NCBI GenBank assembly: GCA_030539035.1
Contig: JAUNSU010000005.1
Location: 1 to 64,000 of the forward strand
Origin: Planctomycetia bacterium
GTDB taxonomy: Bacteria; Planctomycetota; Planctomycetia; Pirellulales; Thermoguttaceae
Length of the DNA stretch: 64,000 nucleotides
Direction: 5' to 3'
Below, piece after piece: positions 1 to 15,000 of this stretch. A program made the translations under genes and the position numbers. The notes beneath the pieces were generated by a model. It was not told the origin of the DNA, searched no databases, and worked only from the letters and a program-made list of their open reading frames with translations. Positions within the stretch are counted from its first letter, which is position 1, and each line of letters begins with the position of its first letter.

Positions 1-3000
1 ACAGGGACTTTCACCGCGATTAACGAGACGGTCGATCTCGATAACGGAATGACCCTTCGTCTCGAAAACGGAAAAGTCTTCACTTACAAGACCGGTACCT
101 ATCTGATCAACGGAACGACCTATTCCGCCATCTATGTCGATGAAACCGCAAAGTTTACAACAGTCGATCTTTTGGGCGAAGTTCAGTCGGATAATACCTG
201 GGCCAATGTCCGCGCTGCCGTTACCGTTTCCAATATGGTTTTGGTCAACGGAAATATTACCGCTGCGGTCAGCTTCAATTACAAATACAATTCCGACGGA
301 ACAAAGATCCTTTCCGCCGGTTTCAAGGGTTCCGACGGTAAAGTCATCGACATCGCTTCCGGAAGCGTCATTCGATGGAACGGTGTGAATTACATCTATT
401 CCTCGACGACGGATACTGCCGGGAATCTCAATATCACTTTCACAAAGGTCGAATTTTCCAAAGATCTTTTCGGAGCCAGTGTTGGAAAAACGACCTCGGT
501 TCCTGTTGAACTCGTTACTCCATCCGGCAATGTTTCGCTCACATACTTGTATCAGTACTCCAGCACTGGAGTGCTTCAGCAAAGCAAGTTCATGCAAAAC
601 GGAAAAGATTATGCGGTTGAATCCGGTTCAACGATTGTTTACAACGGATCGAATTACATTTACCGGAATCTTTCCGGCAACGTGATCTTTGAAAAGACCG
701 ATAAGGCGGAAGGCGACGTGATCGTTCCGTCCGATCTCGGCGGAATCGGCGCGACGGCCGGGACAATCGAAGTTACGTTGTATACTTCCAGCAGTTCCAG
801 AACCGTCAATTATAAAATCAAAAACGGCGTGAATGTCTTTACAGACGCGTATGATCTCCAGGTGAATGTTCCGACCGGTACCCTTCTTTCTTTCGTCGAT
901 CCGGTATCCGGCGCAACCCGATATTTTGTTTATACCGCTTTCGTTCGCGGTGTTACCGAAGAAGCCTTTACGGAAACCTGCTTCGATATCGCTCCCAATG
1001 ATGAATCCGGTGATGGTCTGATCGTTCTCGCGACCGATCGTCCGGAATATGAGGATTCCCTGCGAACTTACCTGCTGACCCTGAAGATCGATCCGATCAC
1101 AGGAACGCAAAAGTTTTATCGGACTTATTCCCGCGGTGAAATCACGGTCGGCGATGTTACCGATGCCTTCTTCTTCGAAGACGGAACGAATTTCCTCTTC
1201 TATCGCGATACCGCTTCCGAATGCCTTGGGGCAAGCTATTTGAAGATCACTCCGAACAGCGCGTCCGGAGAGCAGCTTTATCTTTACAGCAATACACTCA
1301 GCTTTACCCTTCGTGAAGTGAATGATGCCGATCAGAATCTCGAATACGATTACACGAACAATTCCGCGTCCGTTTCCTTCCAGACATTTTTGACCCAGGA
1401 CGACTTCTTCGTTCCGAACGCTTCTCTGGAAGAACTGGATAAATCGACGAATAGCGATATCTACGTCAATGGACAGACCCAGAGTCCGGAAGATCATTAC
1501 AATCCGAATCTCGGCGCGATCGTTGATCCGAACTTTACCGTTAAAGATCTCGTTCTTCTTACCCCGGAAGACTGGTTCTCCTTCGAAATTCAGGGACAGA
1601 TCACAGCCGATAATAATGTGTCAATCGAATTCAACAGCAGCCTCGGCGATCTGAATCTTTACGTTTACGCGGTGGATTCCTCCTATCCGGGCGGATACCG
1701 CCTTGTCGGACGGAGTGTTTCTCTCAACGATAAAGAAACGGTTTCCCTTTACGGCGAATCGTCCGGAACCTTCTTTGTCCGCGTTGTCGGAGCTTACGGC
1801 GCGAAGAATCCGAATTACACCTTGACGATCAACGGATCGATGCCCGTCGAGATCGATAATGCCGTCGTCGGAATCGATGAGATCACAACCATTAACTCCA
1901 GCGCGCTCGTTACCTGGGAACTCCTCAAAGATTACAACGGCGAAGGTGTTCCGGAAGGTTATCGATACGGCGGTGAAAAAGAATATATCAATAAAACGGT
2001 CATTCAATGGTCCACCGACGATACTTTCGCAATATACAATGAAGCGGAAGCCGGACGATACGCAACGAGCTGGACTCTTACGAATCTGGATCCCGATACA
2101 ACCTATTATTGCCGCGTTATGGCTTACAACGCCAACAACGAAAGCGGGGAATTCAGCCATACCGATTGGTCCGCGGTCCGATCGTTCAAGACCTCCGACT
2201 TCTTCAACAACGCGAATTATTACGCTCTGGTCATTGGAGCTTCCGAATACTCCAGCGGTGAAGACGCGGCTTTCGCGAAAGAGGATGCCGTCGGCGTTTA
2301 CAATGCCCTGATCAGTTCCGCTCCGCAGTGGAGTTCGGAAAATGTTTCCCTTTTGACCGGAAAGGTTACTTACAGCCAGATCAGTACAGCATTCGACAAT
2401 ATCGCGTCCCGGGCCAAAGATAACGACGTCGTCTTCATCTATTACGCCGGACTCGGATACACCAGCAGCGTCTCCGGACTCGATGTCAGTTATCTGCGCA
2501 CCTACAAAGCGACCGCCGATATGAAATATCTGATCAGTCCCGATGATCTCAGCGTTCTGGTCGATCGCTTGAATGTCGGCGAAATTCAGGTCGTTCTGAA
2601 TCCTTACTTCTACAATACATCCCAGGCCGCCGACGCGGAACGATTCCATTATACCGACTTTATCGATGTCCTCGATAATAATACCGATGAACTCGTTACC
2701 GTGATCACCGCGGCGAACACAAAAGAAAATACTTACAAAGACTCGACCGGAAATGATTACTTCGGCGAGTACATCGTGAACGGAATGACCCTGCGCGATG
2801 AAAACGGTCTTCTCGTTGCCGATACTAATGAAGACGGACGTCTTTCCATGCGCGAATTGTACGATTACACGTACAGCAATGTCGTTTCCGATACCGGCAA
2901 TATCCAGCATCCGCAAATCGGCGTCAACGGCGACCGCGATTCCATCCTCATCAAGGGCGATTGGACCGAAGACGGTTATTACAAAGATGATTGGTGGGAT

Positions 3001-6000
3001 GCTGACGGGATCGTCGTTAATTCCAAGACTGACTCTGTTGACCGATCCGACGGCGTGATCACGCTTCGTGAAGCGCTCGATTATCTCGGTACTTCCGACA
3101 GCCGCGATACCGTCCTCGAAAACGGTACCGCGATCACGCACGATGTCAACGGTGTTCCGGTTACCGAAGTTTTCGAATACGGCGTTACCGAAATTAACGA
3201 CGGCGATACCGTTACCATCGACGGAGTTGATTATGCCTATAAGGCCGGAATTCAGGCGACCGATGAAGAAGGGAACAGAAATCCCTTCGAACCCGGAACC
3301 GAATTCACTTACAATGGGGAAACCTACACCTATGTCGATGGGACAGAATTCATCGACGCAAACGGTGAACCGGTCGATTTCTTCAACGATATCGTCGAAA
3401 AAAATTCCGCAACGGTTCTCCTTGAAGACGGCACATCCGTTACTATCAATGAAGGCGGCCTGAAAACGGAAACCAAAGTTTACGATACGATCTATTTCGA
3501 TCCGTCTCTCGCCGGGGATTCAATAACCCTTGCGAAAGAACTGACGATCTCCGACGAAACCTTCATGAATGAAGATGGCGACAAAGTAATCGATTCCATT
3601 ACGATCGACGCTTCTTCCCTGCAAGGAACGGCTTCTCTCGACGCCAAAGGCGAAAGCCGCCACTTCAATATCGAAGATACCGCCGTCGATCCTATCACGA
3701 TCACCGGTCTGAAGCTCGTCAACGGTCTTGAAGATCAGGGCGGATCGATCTGGAACGAAGGCGCGGATCTTTGGCTGGTCAACGATCTTCTTTACGGCAA
3801 TGAAGCCCGTAAGGAAGGGGGAGCGATTTACAACGTCGGCAAGATCACGATCGTCAACAGCACGATTTCCGCGAACGACGGCGATACCGCCAGCGCGATT
3901 TACGGAACCGCCGGTTCGACTTTGAATCTTTACAACTCGATCGTTTACGAAAACCAGTCCACCGAAACCGTAAACTACAGTTACGAATATCTCGATCTTC
4001 TCGACGCTGAATTCTCCAAGTCTGTTACCGATGGATCAATCGTGATCTACGAACTCAACGGCGTTTCGAAGTACTATGTGTTCAACTACAATGCGGCCTA
4101 TGATAATACGGACGGCGATTCCTTTACCGCCGCTTCCACTCCGAAAGATATCTGGAAGTTGAGTGCCCGAACGGTTTCGATGACCCTTCTTCAGGCTGCC
4201 GGAAATGCTGCGCTCACCTATGAATACGAATATGATGATGCGGGCAATCTGATCACAAGCGCTTTCACTGTCAATTCGACAGGAGCTGCCTATGATCCCG
4301 CTAACGGTGCTCTTCTTCAGTGCACGGTCAACGGAACAGTTCGTTACTTCCGATATTGGAATTCCGGCACGGTCGTTTTCACCGAAGTGAAAGTACCCGC
4401 AGGACTTTGGGGAAGAACCGCCCAGCTGGTTCCGATGACACTGATCTCCCTGAACTCGGATCCTGTCGATCTCGTTTACAGCTATTCCTATGATGCAAAC
4501 GGAAATCTCACCGCCGAATTCCTTGATGCCAACGGAAACAAGTATACGCCCACCGCGGATTCGATCCTGGCCTGGAACAATAATGGCACCGTGAAGTATT
4601 TCCTCTATAATGGACATACATCCGGAACGTTCAACGCGGACTTCTTTGAAGAGACTTCGCTTCCGAAAGATCTTTGGGGATTCGGCTCCGCGGATATCAC
4701 AGTGAACCTTACTCTCGGTGATGGAACGTCGGTTGACTATACCTATTCTTACGATCGGAGCCTTTACAAGAGCGCGTTCACCAACGTTGACGGCGATCCT
4801 GCTGTTCCGTCCGACGGAAGTCTGATCCGCGATCAGGAATCCGATCAGTATTACTTCTGCTCCAACGCGAACGGCGATCCCGAATTCACGCTGACTCACA
4901 TTCCGAGCGGAATCTGGGGATCGGCCCTTACCGCGCCCAATACCGTCAAATTGACGAACGCCCTCACCGCCGCTCTGGTGAATTATACCTATCGAAATGA
5001 TGCCGACGGCAAGATCTCCCTCAGTGTCTTTACCGATACGAACAAGGTAGTATTGGATATTGCCGACGGAACCCGATTTTCCTGGAAAGATGGAACCGTT
5101 ACCCGTACGTTCGTTTATCGCAAAGTCAGCGGCGTCCCGACGTTTACCGAAGAATTGGCCGGTCCGACTGATACGCTTTCCGCCGGGGATATCTGGGGAT
5201 ACAAGCCGGGTGTTCCGAGTTCTCTTACCCTGGATCAGCCCGCGGTGAATTATCAGATCGTGCTCGAAAACGGCGCTGCTTCCGATGTTCAGTACTCCCT
5301 CGTTACAGATAAGGGTATCGCTTCGAAAAACGGAACAGTCTACACCGTTATTGATCCCGGCGCGTCCAACCTCAATCCGAATTCCGGATACGCCGATCTT
5401 CTCTTCACCGATTACTCGACCCGTAAGTTCACCCTTCGGGAAAAGATCAATGAGAACGTCGATCCGAATCTTTATCCGGTCAACAAAGGAAACTTGGGCA
5501 AGGCCCGATATCAGGACGGATCAGCGATTATGACCGATCTGGCCGGAAATTCCCGTTCCCTTTACGGCGGTGTCGATATCGGCGCTTACGAATGGGTCAG
5601 CAAGAATCTGATCATCTCGACGGAAGTAACGACTCTCCACGAAAACGAAAGAGTCGGAGATGATAAAGTCTCTCTCCGTGAAGCGATCAATTCCGCAGGC
5701 GAAAGCGTTCCGGTTACAACGCTTCTTTCCGATCCTCTTCTCGAAGGTCAGTCCTTTACGCTCAACGGAAATACGGTCTTCGTCGAAGACGGCGCGTTTG
5801 TTACACACAATGCCGGAGATTACATTTTCAAGGACGGCGGCAAAGTCACTCTTGGTGACGGCGATAAACTTTCTCTCGTTAATCCCGATAATACCTACGG
5901 CGACGAATATACTTACGGCACAGATGAAGAAGGAAACAAATGCTTCTTTAATTCTCTCGGCGAAAAGGTCGAAAACCCGTTCACCGAAGGAGATGATGTT

Positions 6001-9000
6001 CGATATATCCAGAAAGATTCCGCGGTCGAACTGATCACGTCTTACAGTACTTACAATTCGAAAGCCTTCAACGGGTACAAGACGCTTGATACGATCACTT
6101 ACGCCGATGGAACGACAGGCCAGATCCTCGTCGAAGACGGCGTCGTTTCCATTGTGGTCAACACTCCCCTTTCCCGCGAGATCGTTTTCAATCTTGACAA
6201 GATCAAGGCAAACGACTACGCCGATGATCCGACCGGATGGGCCGCGCTCATCGCAAGCGGGATCCTTCCGATCGATCTTGATAATACTCTCGAAATCTAC
6301 AAGAGTGTTACTATCGACGGATCGAATCTTACCGGAGCCGACAAGGCGAAGTTCACCGGGATCGAACTCGGCGGAGAAGATACTTTCCGTGTGATCCTCA
6401 TTGATTCCGCGGAAACTGGAAACGTTTCTCTCGCCAACATTACGATCAAGGAAGGATCCGCGGATGATGAAAACGGCGGCGCGATTCTGATCACCAACGG
6501 AACCGTTGTGCTCGACAAAGCGGCCCTGAACGATAATTTCGCAGGGACAGGCGGTGCGATTTACGTCTCCGCCGGAACATCCATTACCGTTACCGATACC
6601 GCATTCACAGCGAATATGGCTGATAACGGCGGCGCGATCTCTGTTCTGGGAACCGCCGATCTTACCAACGCAGCCTTTACCGGAAATGTATCAGACGGGA
6701 ACGGCGGTGCCATTGATTCCGCGGCCGGATCGAATATCACGATTAAAACTTCGACCTTTACCGGAAACAGCGCGCGGAACGGCGGTGCGGTCTCCGTGAA
6801 CGGAACCGGATCAATCGCCAATTCGACGTTTAACACAAACATGGCAGTCAGCGGCGGCGCGGTTTCCATAAGTGCCGGAGCCAAAGCCGATTTGACTTCC
6901 GATATCTTCTTTGCAAACGTCGCGACCAGAGACGGCGGTGCCGTTTACAATGCAGGAACCCTCACCGCGAAATCAATCAGTACATTCGATGCTGCGAATA
7001 AAGGAACAGTCGGAAATAGGGCGGCCAACGGCGGCGCGATCTTCAACACCGCGGCAGGCATTGCAACCGTTTCCGATTCCAAGCTGTTCTATAATACGGC
7101 GGACACAAACGGCGGTGCGATTGTAAACGATGGCGCCATGCTCGTCCTTTATACCCAAATCAGCGGAAACGACGCAGCAAATGGAGCGGGAATCTTCAAC
7201 AGCGCCGCAGTGAATTCCGCGGTTACCGGATATTCCCTCTCCGTTGTCAGTTCGCTCATCACCGGAAATACAACCGGATCCGGAATTGAAGCAAACGGTG
7301 CCGGAAATATCCTGATCAATACCTCGTCCATCGTCGGTAATGCCGAATACGGCGTCAACGCGGTCGGGACCGGAACTGTTACTCTGGAAAACTCCATTAT
7401 TTACAACAGTACGGTTAATCACGATGTAAACGATACGGCGAAATTCACAGTCAAATCCAGTGTGATCGGACAGACGATTACTGGATTCGATCCGCAATTC
7501 ACGCTCTTTACCGGGGATGATCTTGGTACTTGGAATACCTGGAATCTTCACAGCGATAATACAACCGAAATTCGCGGCCATGGTGATGTTGATAATCTGA
7601 GTTATACCGATCTTTTCGGTAAAACCGTGGAATTGACACGGGACTTCACCAAGAGCCGTAATCGTAAAACCGCGGATGCTGTCCTCGGATATTCAACCGA
7701 TGTCGGTGCCTATGAAAATGGACTTCAAAAAGAGAGCCCTTCGACCATTGTTACGACACTGGACGATACCGATGATCCGAACGACGGAAAAATCTCCCTT
7801 CGTGAAGCAATCAATTACGCGACCTCCAGTATGGTCGATGATCCGCAGTATCCTCTTGTTACCGATATCATCACATTCGATGCCGTTGAACTTGGTCTCT
7901 TCGAAAACGATCTGGTTGGCGTTATTACGCTTGACTGTGAAACCTACGGTGATCTCTTGTTCAACCAGGGAGCCGTTTTCACCATTCAGGGATTGACAAA
8001 AGTGATCAATGAGAAAACTGTTTCCGCAATCACGATTGACGGAAACGGGCACCGGATCTTTACCTCCATGGCGGGCAGCGATGTTACCGTAAATGATCTT
8101 ACCCTGGTCGGCGGGCACTCCGAAGACGATACCGACACCGTCTTGAACGGAAACGGCGGAGCTATCGCAGTTACCGGCGGATCTCTCAAGATGAATCGGG
8201 TCATTCTCAACAGCAATGAAGCGGAAAAGAACGGCGGCGCGATCTGGCAGGGCGCCGGAAGCCTGCTCCTTACCCAATGCGTGCTCCATCACAATCAAAC
8301 GACATTGAATCTCTCCACTGGAGAATACGGCGGCGGCGCGATTATGTCCGCAGGCGGATTCCTCGATGTCCGTGATTGCACAATCGTTGATAATACGTCC
8401 CAGAACGCAGGCGGTATTTTCGCCACCGGCGGTGTCGTCCGTATGTATAATACCATGGTTCTCGGAAACGAATGCTGGCTTTCTGCCAATATCGATTTCG
8501 AAGTCAAAAACGTCAGCCTCAACAGTACATTCAATAATGTTATTGGTTCGATGCGCGACGGCGCGATGTACAACGGTAAAAACGGAAATCAGGTTGGAAC
8601 GATCTCTTCTCCGATCCTTGCCGCAGATCACTTCAAGGATTATGCCTCGGAACATAATGGTACAAGCACTGACTTCTCCGGATACAAATTCGGAACAGGC
8701 AAAACAGCTTTCTCCACCGGAAGCCGATATACCTACAAGTATTATTTGGCAGATGAATCCAGCGCGGTTAATGCCGGAAATTCCCAGTTCGCGAAGAACT
8801 TCGACGGATCTCCGATCCTCGCGGATATCGAAGGTGTCCTCTACAGCGGATCCCTTATCGATATCGGCGCTTATGAAAACCCGGATGCCCGTGATCCGCA
8901 AAGCACCGTCGTTACGACCCTTGCGGATATTTACGATAAGACCGACGGTCTGATCTCGATCGGTGAAGCCATTGAAAACGCTAAAAAGCTCGGAACTCCG

Positions 9001-12000
9001 ATCACCTTCAATGTTTCCGCCGAAGAACTCGCCAACGCGAAAAACACAATTCAGCTCGCCAAAGAATACGATCTTGATTACGCGGTTACCATCGATGCGG
9101 CTAATGTCGAGGGGGGAATTACCCTTTCCGCCGCGGAAAACTCCGGAATCTTCAATGTTACCGGCGAAGGCAAATTGACGCTGAAATATATTACTTTGAC
9201 CAATGCCAATAAAGTTGACAACGGGGGAGCGATTTATCAAAACGGAATCAATACTGAAGTCTCCCTGATTAACTGCATCCTGTTCGCCAATCAGGCCCTT
9301 ACCGGCGCCGCGATTTACACTGCTTCCGGAAAATTGAACCTGCTGAATACGACCGTTGCCGGAAACGCCACGATGATCGATAACGCGAACAATCCGGTTT
9401 ACGCCGCGGTCTACTATAATTCCGGGGCACTCCTTTCCGTAAAGAACTCCGTCATCGCGCAGAACTATTTCCTCAGTTCGAACAACGCGAAGAATGCCGA
9501 TCTTTACTTTAAGTCCGGAACTTACGAGATCAATGCCAGCCTGTTCGGAGTCTTCTCCATGAACAACAGCGGAACGATCAACGGAAAGAACGGGAATATC
9601 GCCGGAACATCTGAATCTCCCGTCGATCCCCAATTCCGCGTGAATCCGGTCTTTGATGAAAACGGTGTTTTGACCAATAAGACTTCCGATGATGTTGTTA
9701 AAAATCCGATCGTTGATCTTCACCTCAAGGGCGCTTCCCAGGCGGTGAACGGCGGACAGAACAGCTTTATCGGACAGGCCGGTTATCTCGCTTCGATCAA
9801 GGCCAAGTCCCGATCGACAACCTACTATCTCACCACGGATTACGATAATAAAGATCGTATCGTGAACGGTACGGTCGATATGGGCGCCTACGAATTCGAC
9901 GGTGTTCTCGAAAAGCCGTCCATCGTCGTTACAACGCTCAGCGATGTCATTGATCCGGAAGACAACGTGATCTCGATCCGTGAAGCGATTCTTTACGCCG
10001 GATCCGGTTATCTTGATGAAAACGGAAAACTGGTCAAAGTCGGAACTACGATCACTTTCGATATCCCCGAAGAAGATTATATCGCCGGAAAGGGAACAAT
10101 CGTTCTCGCCGACGGCGCGATCCTCATCGAAAAAGGAATCACAATCGACGCAACCAGTGTCAAAGGCGGAATTACCTTTGACGCAGGCGGCAAGTCCCGT
10201 GTCTTCGAAATCGCTTCGGCCGATGATGATGTTATCCTGATCGGGATCACGATTACCGGCGGCGATGCCGGATCCCTTGGCGGCGGCGGTATTTATCATT
10301 CCGCGGGCAATTTGACCCTGATCAATACCCTTCTTTGGGGAAATCAGGCTCAGCGCGGCGCCGCGATCCAGTCCGAAAACGGATCCCTTCGTGTTGTCAA
10401 TACGACGATCACAAAGAACAATGCCAAAAACGCGGCCGAAGGAGCTTCTTCCTGCGGATACGGCGGAATCTACAGCCGGTCAAGCAGCGTCGCTCTCGAA
10501 AACTCGCTTGTTGCCTGGAATACCAAAAACGCGGATTTCACTTCCAACTATACTTTCAATGCGCTTAAAACCGCAAGCCTGTTTTCGCCCGATGTCTTTA
10601 TCCTTAATGCCTCGGATGAAACGGGTCTCAAGAATACTTACTTCTCCAGTTTCATTGGAATCGCGGATCAGAGCATCAACAGCGGAAACGGAATCAATAA
10701 TATCAACGGAAGTTATTCCGGGTCGACCGATACTCCCGCCGATCCCTATTTCATCAATTGGGACGCCAATAATTTCCAGCTTGGAAAAGGAACCGACGGA
10801 TATAATTCCAAAGCGATCAATTCAGGCGACAACTCGCTGGCCCGATATCCCGACGGATCTTCGCTCACCGTCGATCTGGCCGGAGCGGCCCGATTCAAGG
10901 GCAAAGTCGACATGGGCGCTTTCGAATCGATCTACGGAGCCGGTGAAATCCCCAGCCTGATCGTTACATCCCTCGATGACGCTGATCCGAACGATGCCGA
11001 CGGTGTGATCACTCTGCGTGAAGCCGTTGAAGTTTACGCCAACAATTACGGACTCGGAAACGTGATCACATTCGCCGAAAGCCTCTCGGGAAAAACGATC
11101 GAGCTTAAGAAACAGCTTTATATCAATCAGAACATTCGAATCGACGGATCTTTCCTCGGAAACAATATCACGATCTCGACCGCGAAAGACGCGAATTCCC
11201 GGATCATGTATGTTAATAACGGAAACGTCGAACTGGTCGGATTGACTTTGAGCAATCATTACACCGATCGGAAGATGGAAGAGTTTACGATTGAAAACGG
11301 CGGCGCGATCTATCTGCGCGCTGGAAATTTGACCGTTTACAATACCCTGATCTATGATAATATCGCTGATAACGGCGGTGCGATCTATGTCGCGGCCGAC
11401 AGCGAGAATGTTACTTTGAACATCATCGGATCGACGATTACCGACAACAAGGCCGCAAACGGCGTGATCTGCAACGCGGGGAACGGCTGGATCAATGTTT
11501 ACAACAGTATCATCGCTAAAAACGATTCCACTGCGGAAAATGCGAATGTTGCCGATATCGTCTTCAATTATACGGATCCGAATTACGTCAAGGAACGTGT
11601 CCGTGTTGGTTACAGTTTCTTCCAGAATTCGCCTGAGCTCGTTTCCCTCCATGGTGTCAACGGCAACATGATCGGAGTTATCGGCGGTACTTCCGGAATT
11701 GATCTTTCGTCCGAAGCGAACAAACTGTTTGTCGATTGGGACAACGATGAATTCCAGCTCGCCGACAATTCTCTCGCTGCGAACAGCGGATCCAATCGTT
11801 ACGTCGTCAATTCCTCCGAAAAAGACGCCGCGGGCAATAACCGGATCTACGGTCAGGTCGTCGATATGGGCGCCTTCGAAAATCAAAAATCGCGCGACAA
11901 CTACTTCTACAACGGAATGGACGAAGTTACCGTTACAACGAATCTCGATAAAATTGACGCGAATGATGATCGGGTCTCGCTCCGCGAAGCGGTGGCCATG

Positions 12001-15000
12001 GCCGAACGCCTTTATGATATCGGACTGAAAAAGACGGTTACTTTCTCCCAATACTATCTCGGTGCCAATCCGACCATGAATCTTGATACTCAAAGCATTC
12101 TGATCACACGGCCTTTGACGATCGATGCTTCTGCGGTCAATGGATATGCCATTAACGGCAATTACAATAATTCGATCTTCCGGATCGATACAGGATCGTT
12201 CACCGAAGATGAAGATATCGTCAAACTGTACAATTTCGAGCTCTATAACGGAAGCGCGTCAAACGGCGGTGCAATCTATCACAAATCCGGAAATCTCTGG
12301 ATTTTGAATACCCTGATTCATTCGAACCGCGCAACAAGCCAGATCTCGACCAATGTTACTTACGGCGGCGGTGTTTACAGCCTCTCCGGCGAGATCACCA
12401 TGGTCAACTGCACCGTTGCAAACAACAGCGCAGTTCAGGGCGGCGGAATCTATACGGAAGACAGTTCCATTCATCTTTACAACAGTATCGTTGCATGGAA
12501 TACCGCGACCGGATCGACCGGGAAAAATGACGGCGATCTCTGGCTCAACGGTGCCATTGATGTTCAATACACCATGATCCGGAATTCGCAGCGGCTTTAT
12601 TCTCTCAATGGTGTCAGCGGAAATATCATCGGGTACGGCGATGACAGTACTGTCGATCCCCAGTTCGTCGATATCAGTGCGAATAATTACAGACTCTATC
12701 CCGATAACGGAAATAATCCTGCTCTCAAAGCAGCGAACGGGACCTATCTGGTTCAGTACGGAATTACGAGAGATCTTGACGGAAACCTCTTCGGAAACAC
12801 TAATACCCAGCGGCAAGCCCGTGCGGGTCTGGATTACATCGCTCAGGCTGAACTCGACGGTGTGAGTGATCTTGCCGGCCTCCTTGCTTATATCGATAAC
12901 AGCATCGCAAATCGGGAAGATGCCCTTCGGATCATCAGCGACAGTGCGAATTATAATTCCTATGCCGGATTGATGGAGTATTATCGCAGCGGTCTGGAAG
13001 ATCAGGTCCTCGCTTCGCAGACGATTACATCTCTTGATCTCTATGAAGCGGATTGTGTTCGTACCGGTATTGATCCTACCCTTGACGGTTTTGAGGCTTA
13101 TCTGAAACAGAGATCTCTTGTTGAACATCTCGGACTGGTTAAGGATCTGCGGGCCAATCAGGAATTGGTTATTCCGAATACGGTCATTCTGCGTCAAGTC
13201 CTTGAAGGGCTCGTTGAAGACGGCGAGAAACGCTGGGATCTCTATTGGGTCGTTCTGGATACCGGACTGACCGATCTGGATGATGTCGTTGCCTATATGA
13301 CAAACGTCTCCGGAAACGCCGTTGCCGCCCAGTACGTCAAGAACGTGATCGAAGAGAATCCGGATACCGTTACTGATCTTGATTCCCTTAAAGCAAACTT
13401 GACTCTTAAAGCCTCGCCGACAGCGGATTTGGGTGCCTATCAGACGACGACCGAAAAACGATCCACGATCGTTACCACGGAACTCGATATCGTTAATCAA
13501 TACGATGGTTTGATCTCTCTCCGTGAAGCCATTCTTTACTCGACGGATAACAAGATCGGAAACGGTTTCGATTCCATCGGCGGTCCGTATACCAACTCTG
13601 CGGGAAGTTCCGCTTATTACGCGAATTATGTTCTCGACAACAGTCCGATTACATTTGACGCGTCTCTCGCCGGAAAAACCATTTACCTCAGTGCAAATTA
13701 CGGGGCTTTGAGTTTGACACACAACGGCGGAACCATGCATAATTACGCGACCCGTGATTATCTGATCGATGCGACTTCCCTTGCCAAAAACGGCGGAATC
13801 ACCATCGACGCGAGCAATCTCTCCGGAGACGGCGCGGTTATCTTCGAGTTGACAGGATATCATAACACAACCAATCAGGTTTACTCTCCTTACCTCGTGA
13901 TCAAAGGCGTTACTTTGACAGGGGCGAGCAATGCCGCCATTCGCCTGGATGAACATTCCATCGTGGAAGCCCGGAACTGCCTCTTCTACGGAAACGGATC
14001 CGCTGTTTATATCGATGATGATCAGGCAACCGCGTTCTACGGAATTGCTCATATCTACAGCTGTACCATCGTTCAAAACAACAATGGTATTTGGACACAG
14101 GGCCGTGCGAATGTCTATAATTCGATTGTTGCTCTCAACGGTGTTGACTTGAGAATGTCCTGGACGGTCAATCCCGCTCCTCCGGCATACAGAGCGATTT
14201 ATATCTATAATACGCTGTACACATCCGCTTCTTTCTATACCGGACGCTTCAATACGACGGCCAGTATTCAGTATGCAGATGTTACCGGATACGATTCCAT
14301 ATTCGTCGATGCGCCGAAACGGGACTTCCGCCTTACTGATTTCTCGCTCGCGGTCAATGCCGGAAACAACGATTATCTGGAAGTCAACCGAATCGCACAC
14401 GCCAAGCCGGAAGTCGATATCAACGGCAACCTCCGGGCTTACGGCGCCGCTACCGATATGGGTGCCTACGAACGGAACGATATCATGGATGCCGCTTCTT
14501 CCGTCGTTACAACGCTCGATGATATTATCGATCGAAATGACGGAGTCGTCTCTCTCCGAGAAGCGATCATGTACGCCGAACAGCGGCAGACCGGAAGTAC
14601 TGTGGTTACTTTTGATTCTTCCCTTAACGGCGGAACGATTACTCTCGACGCGGATCTCGGTCCGATCGTTTTGACCGATTGTGTTACAATCGATGCCTCT
14701 GCTCTGGCGGGCGGCTTGACAATCAGCGGTGATAACAAGACGGGTATCTTCTCCATCGATATCGATAATCACAAGTATCCGATCTACTATCATGGAATGA
14801 ATGTTAATGCGTCCGTTCCGAGTGATGTCAATGTCAATCTGAGAGGACTGACCTTGACCGCCGGATATACCGAAAAGGGCGGCGCGATCTATATCGCTTC
14901 CGGAAACGTTTCCGTCGAAAATACGAATATCTACGGCTGCGAAGCGACCCTTTGGGGCGGAGCGATCTACTCCTACAAGAATGAACTGACCTTGAAGAAC

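Noticed and set aside
7693-10299. Long antisense open frame (868 codons) inside the first giant gene, and similar ones at 12259-15030 and 26723-28999
   Set aside because: They lie opposite strongly patterned repeat proteins. The host gene's GAT/ATC-rich codon use leaves few stops on the other strand. The translated sequences have no domain pattern or start signal.
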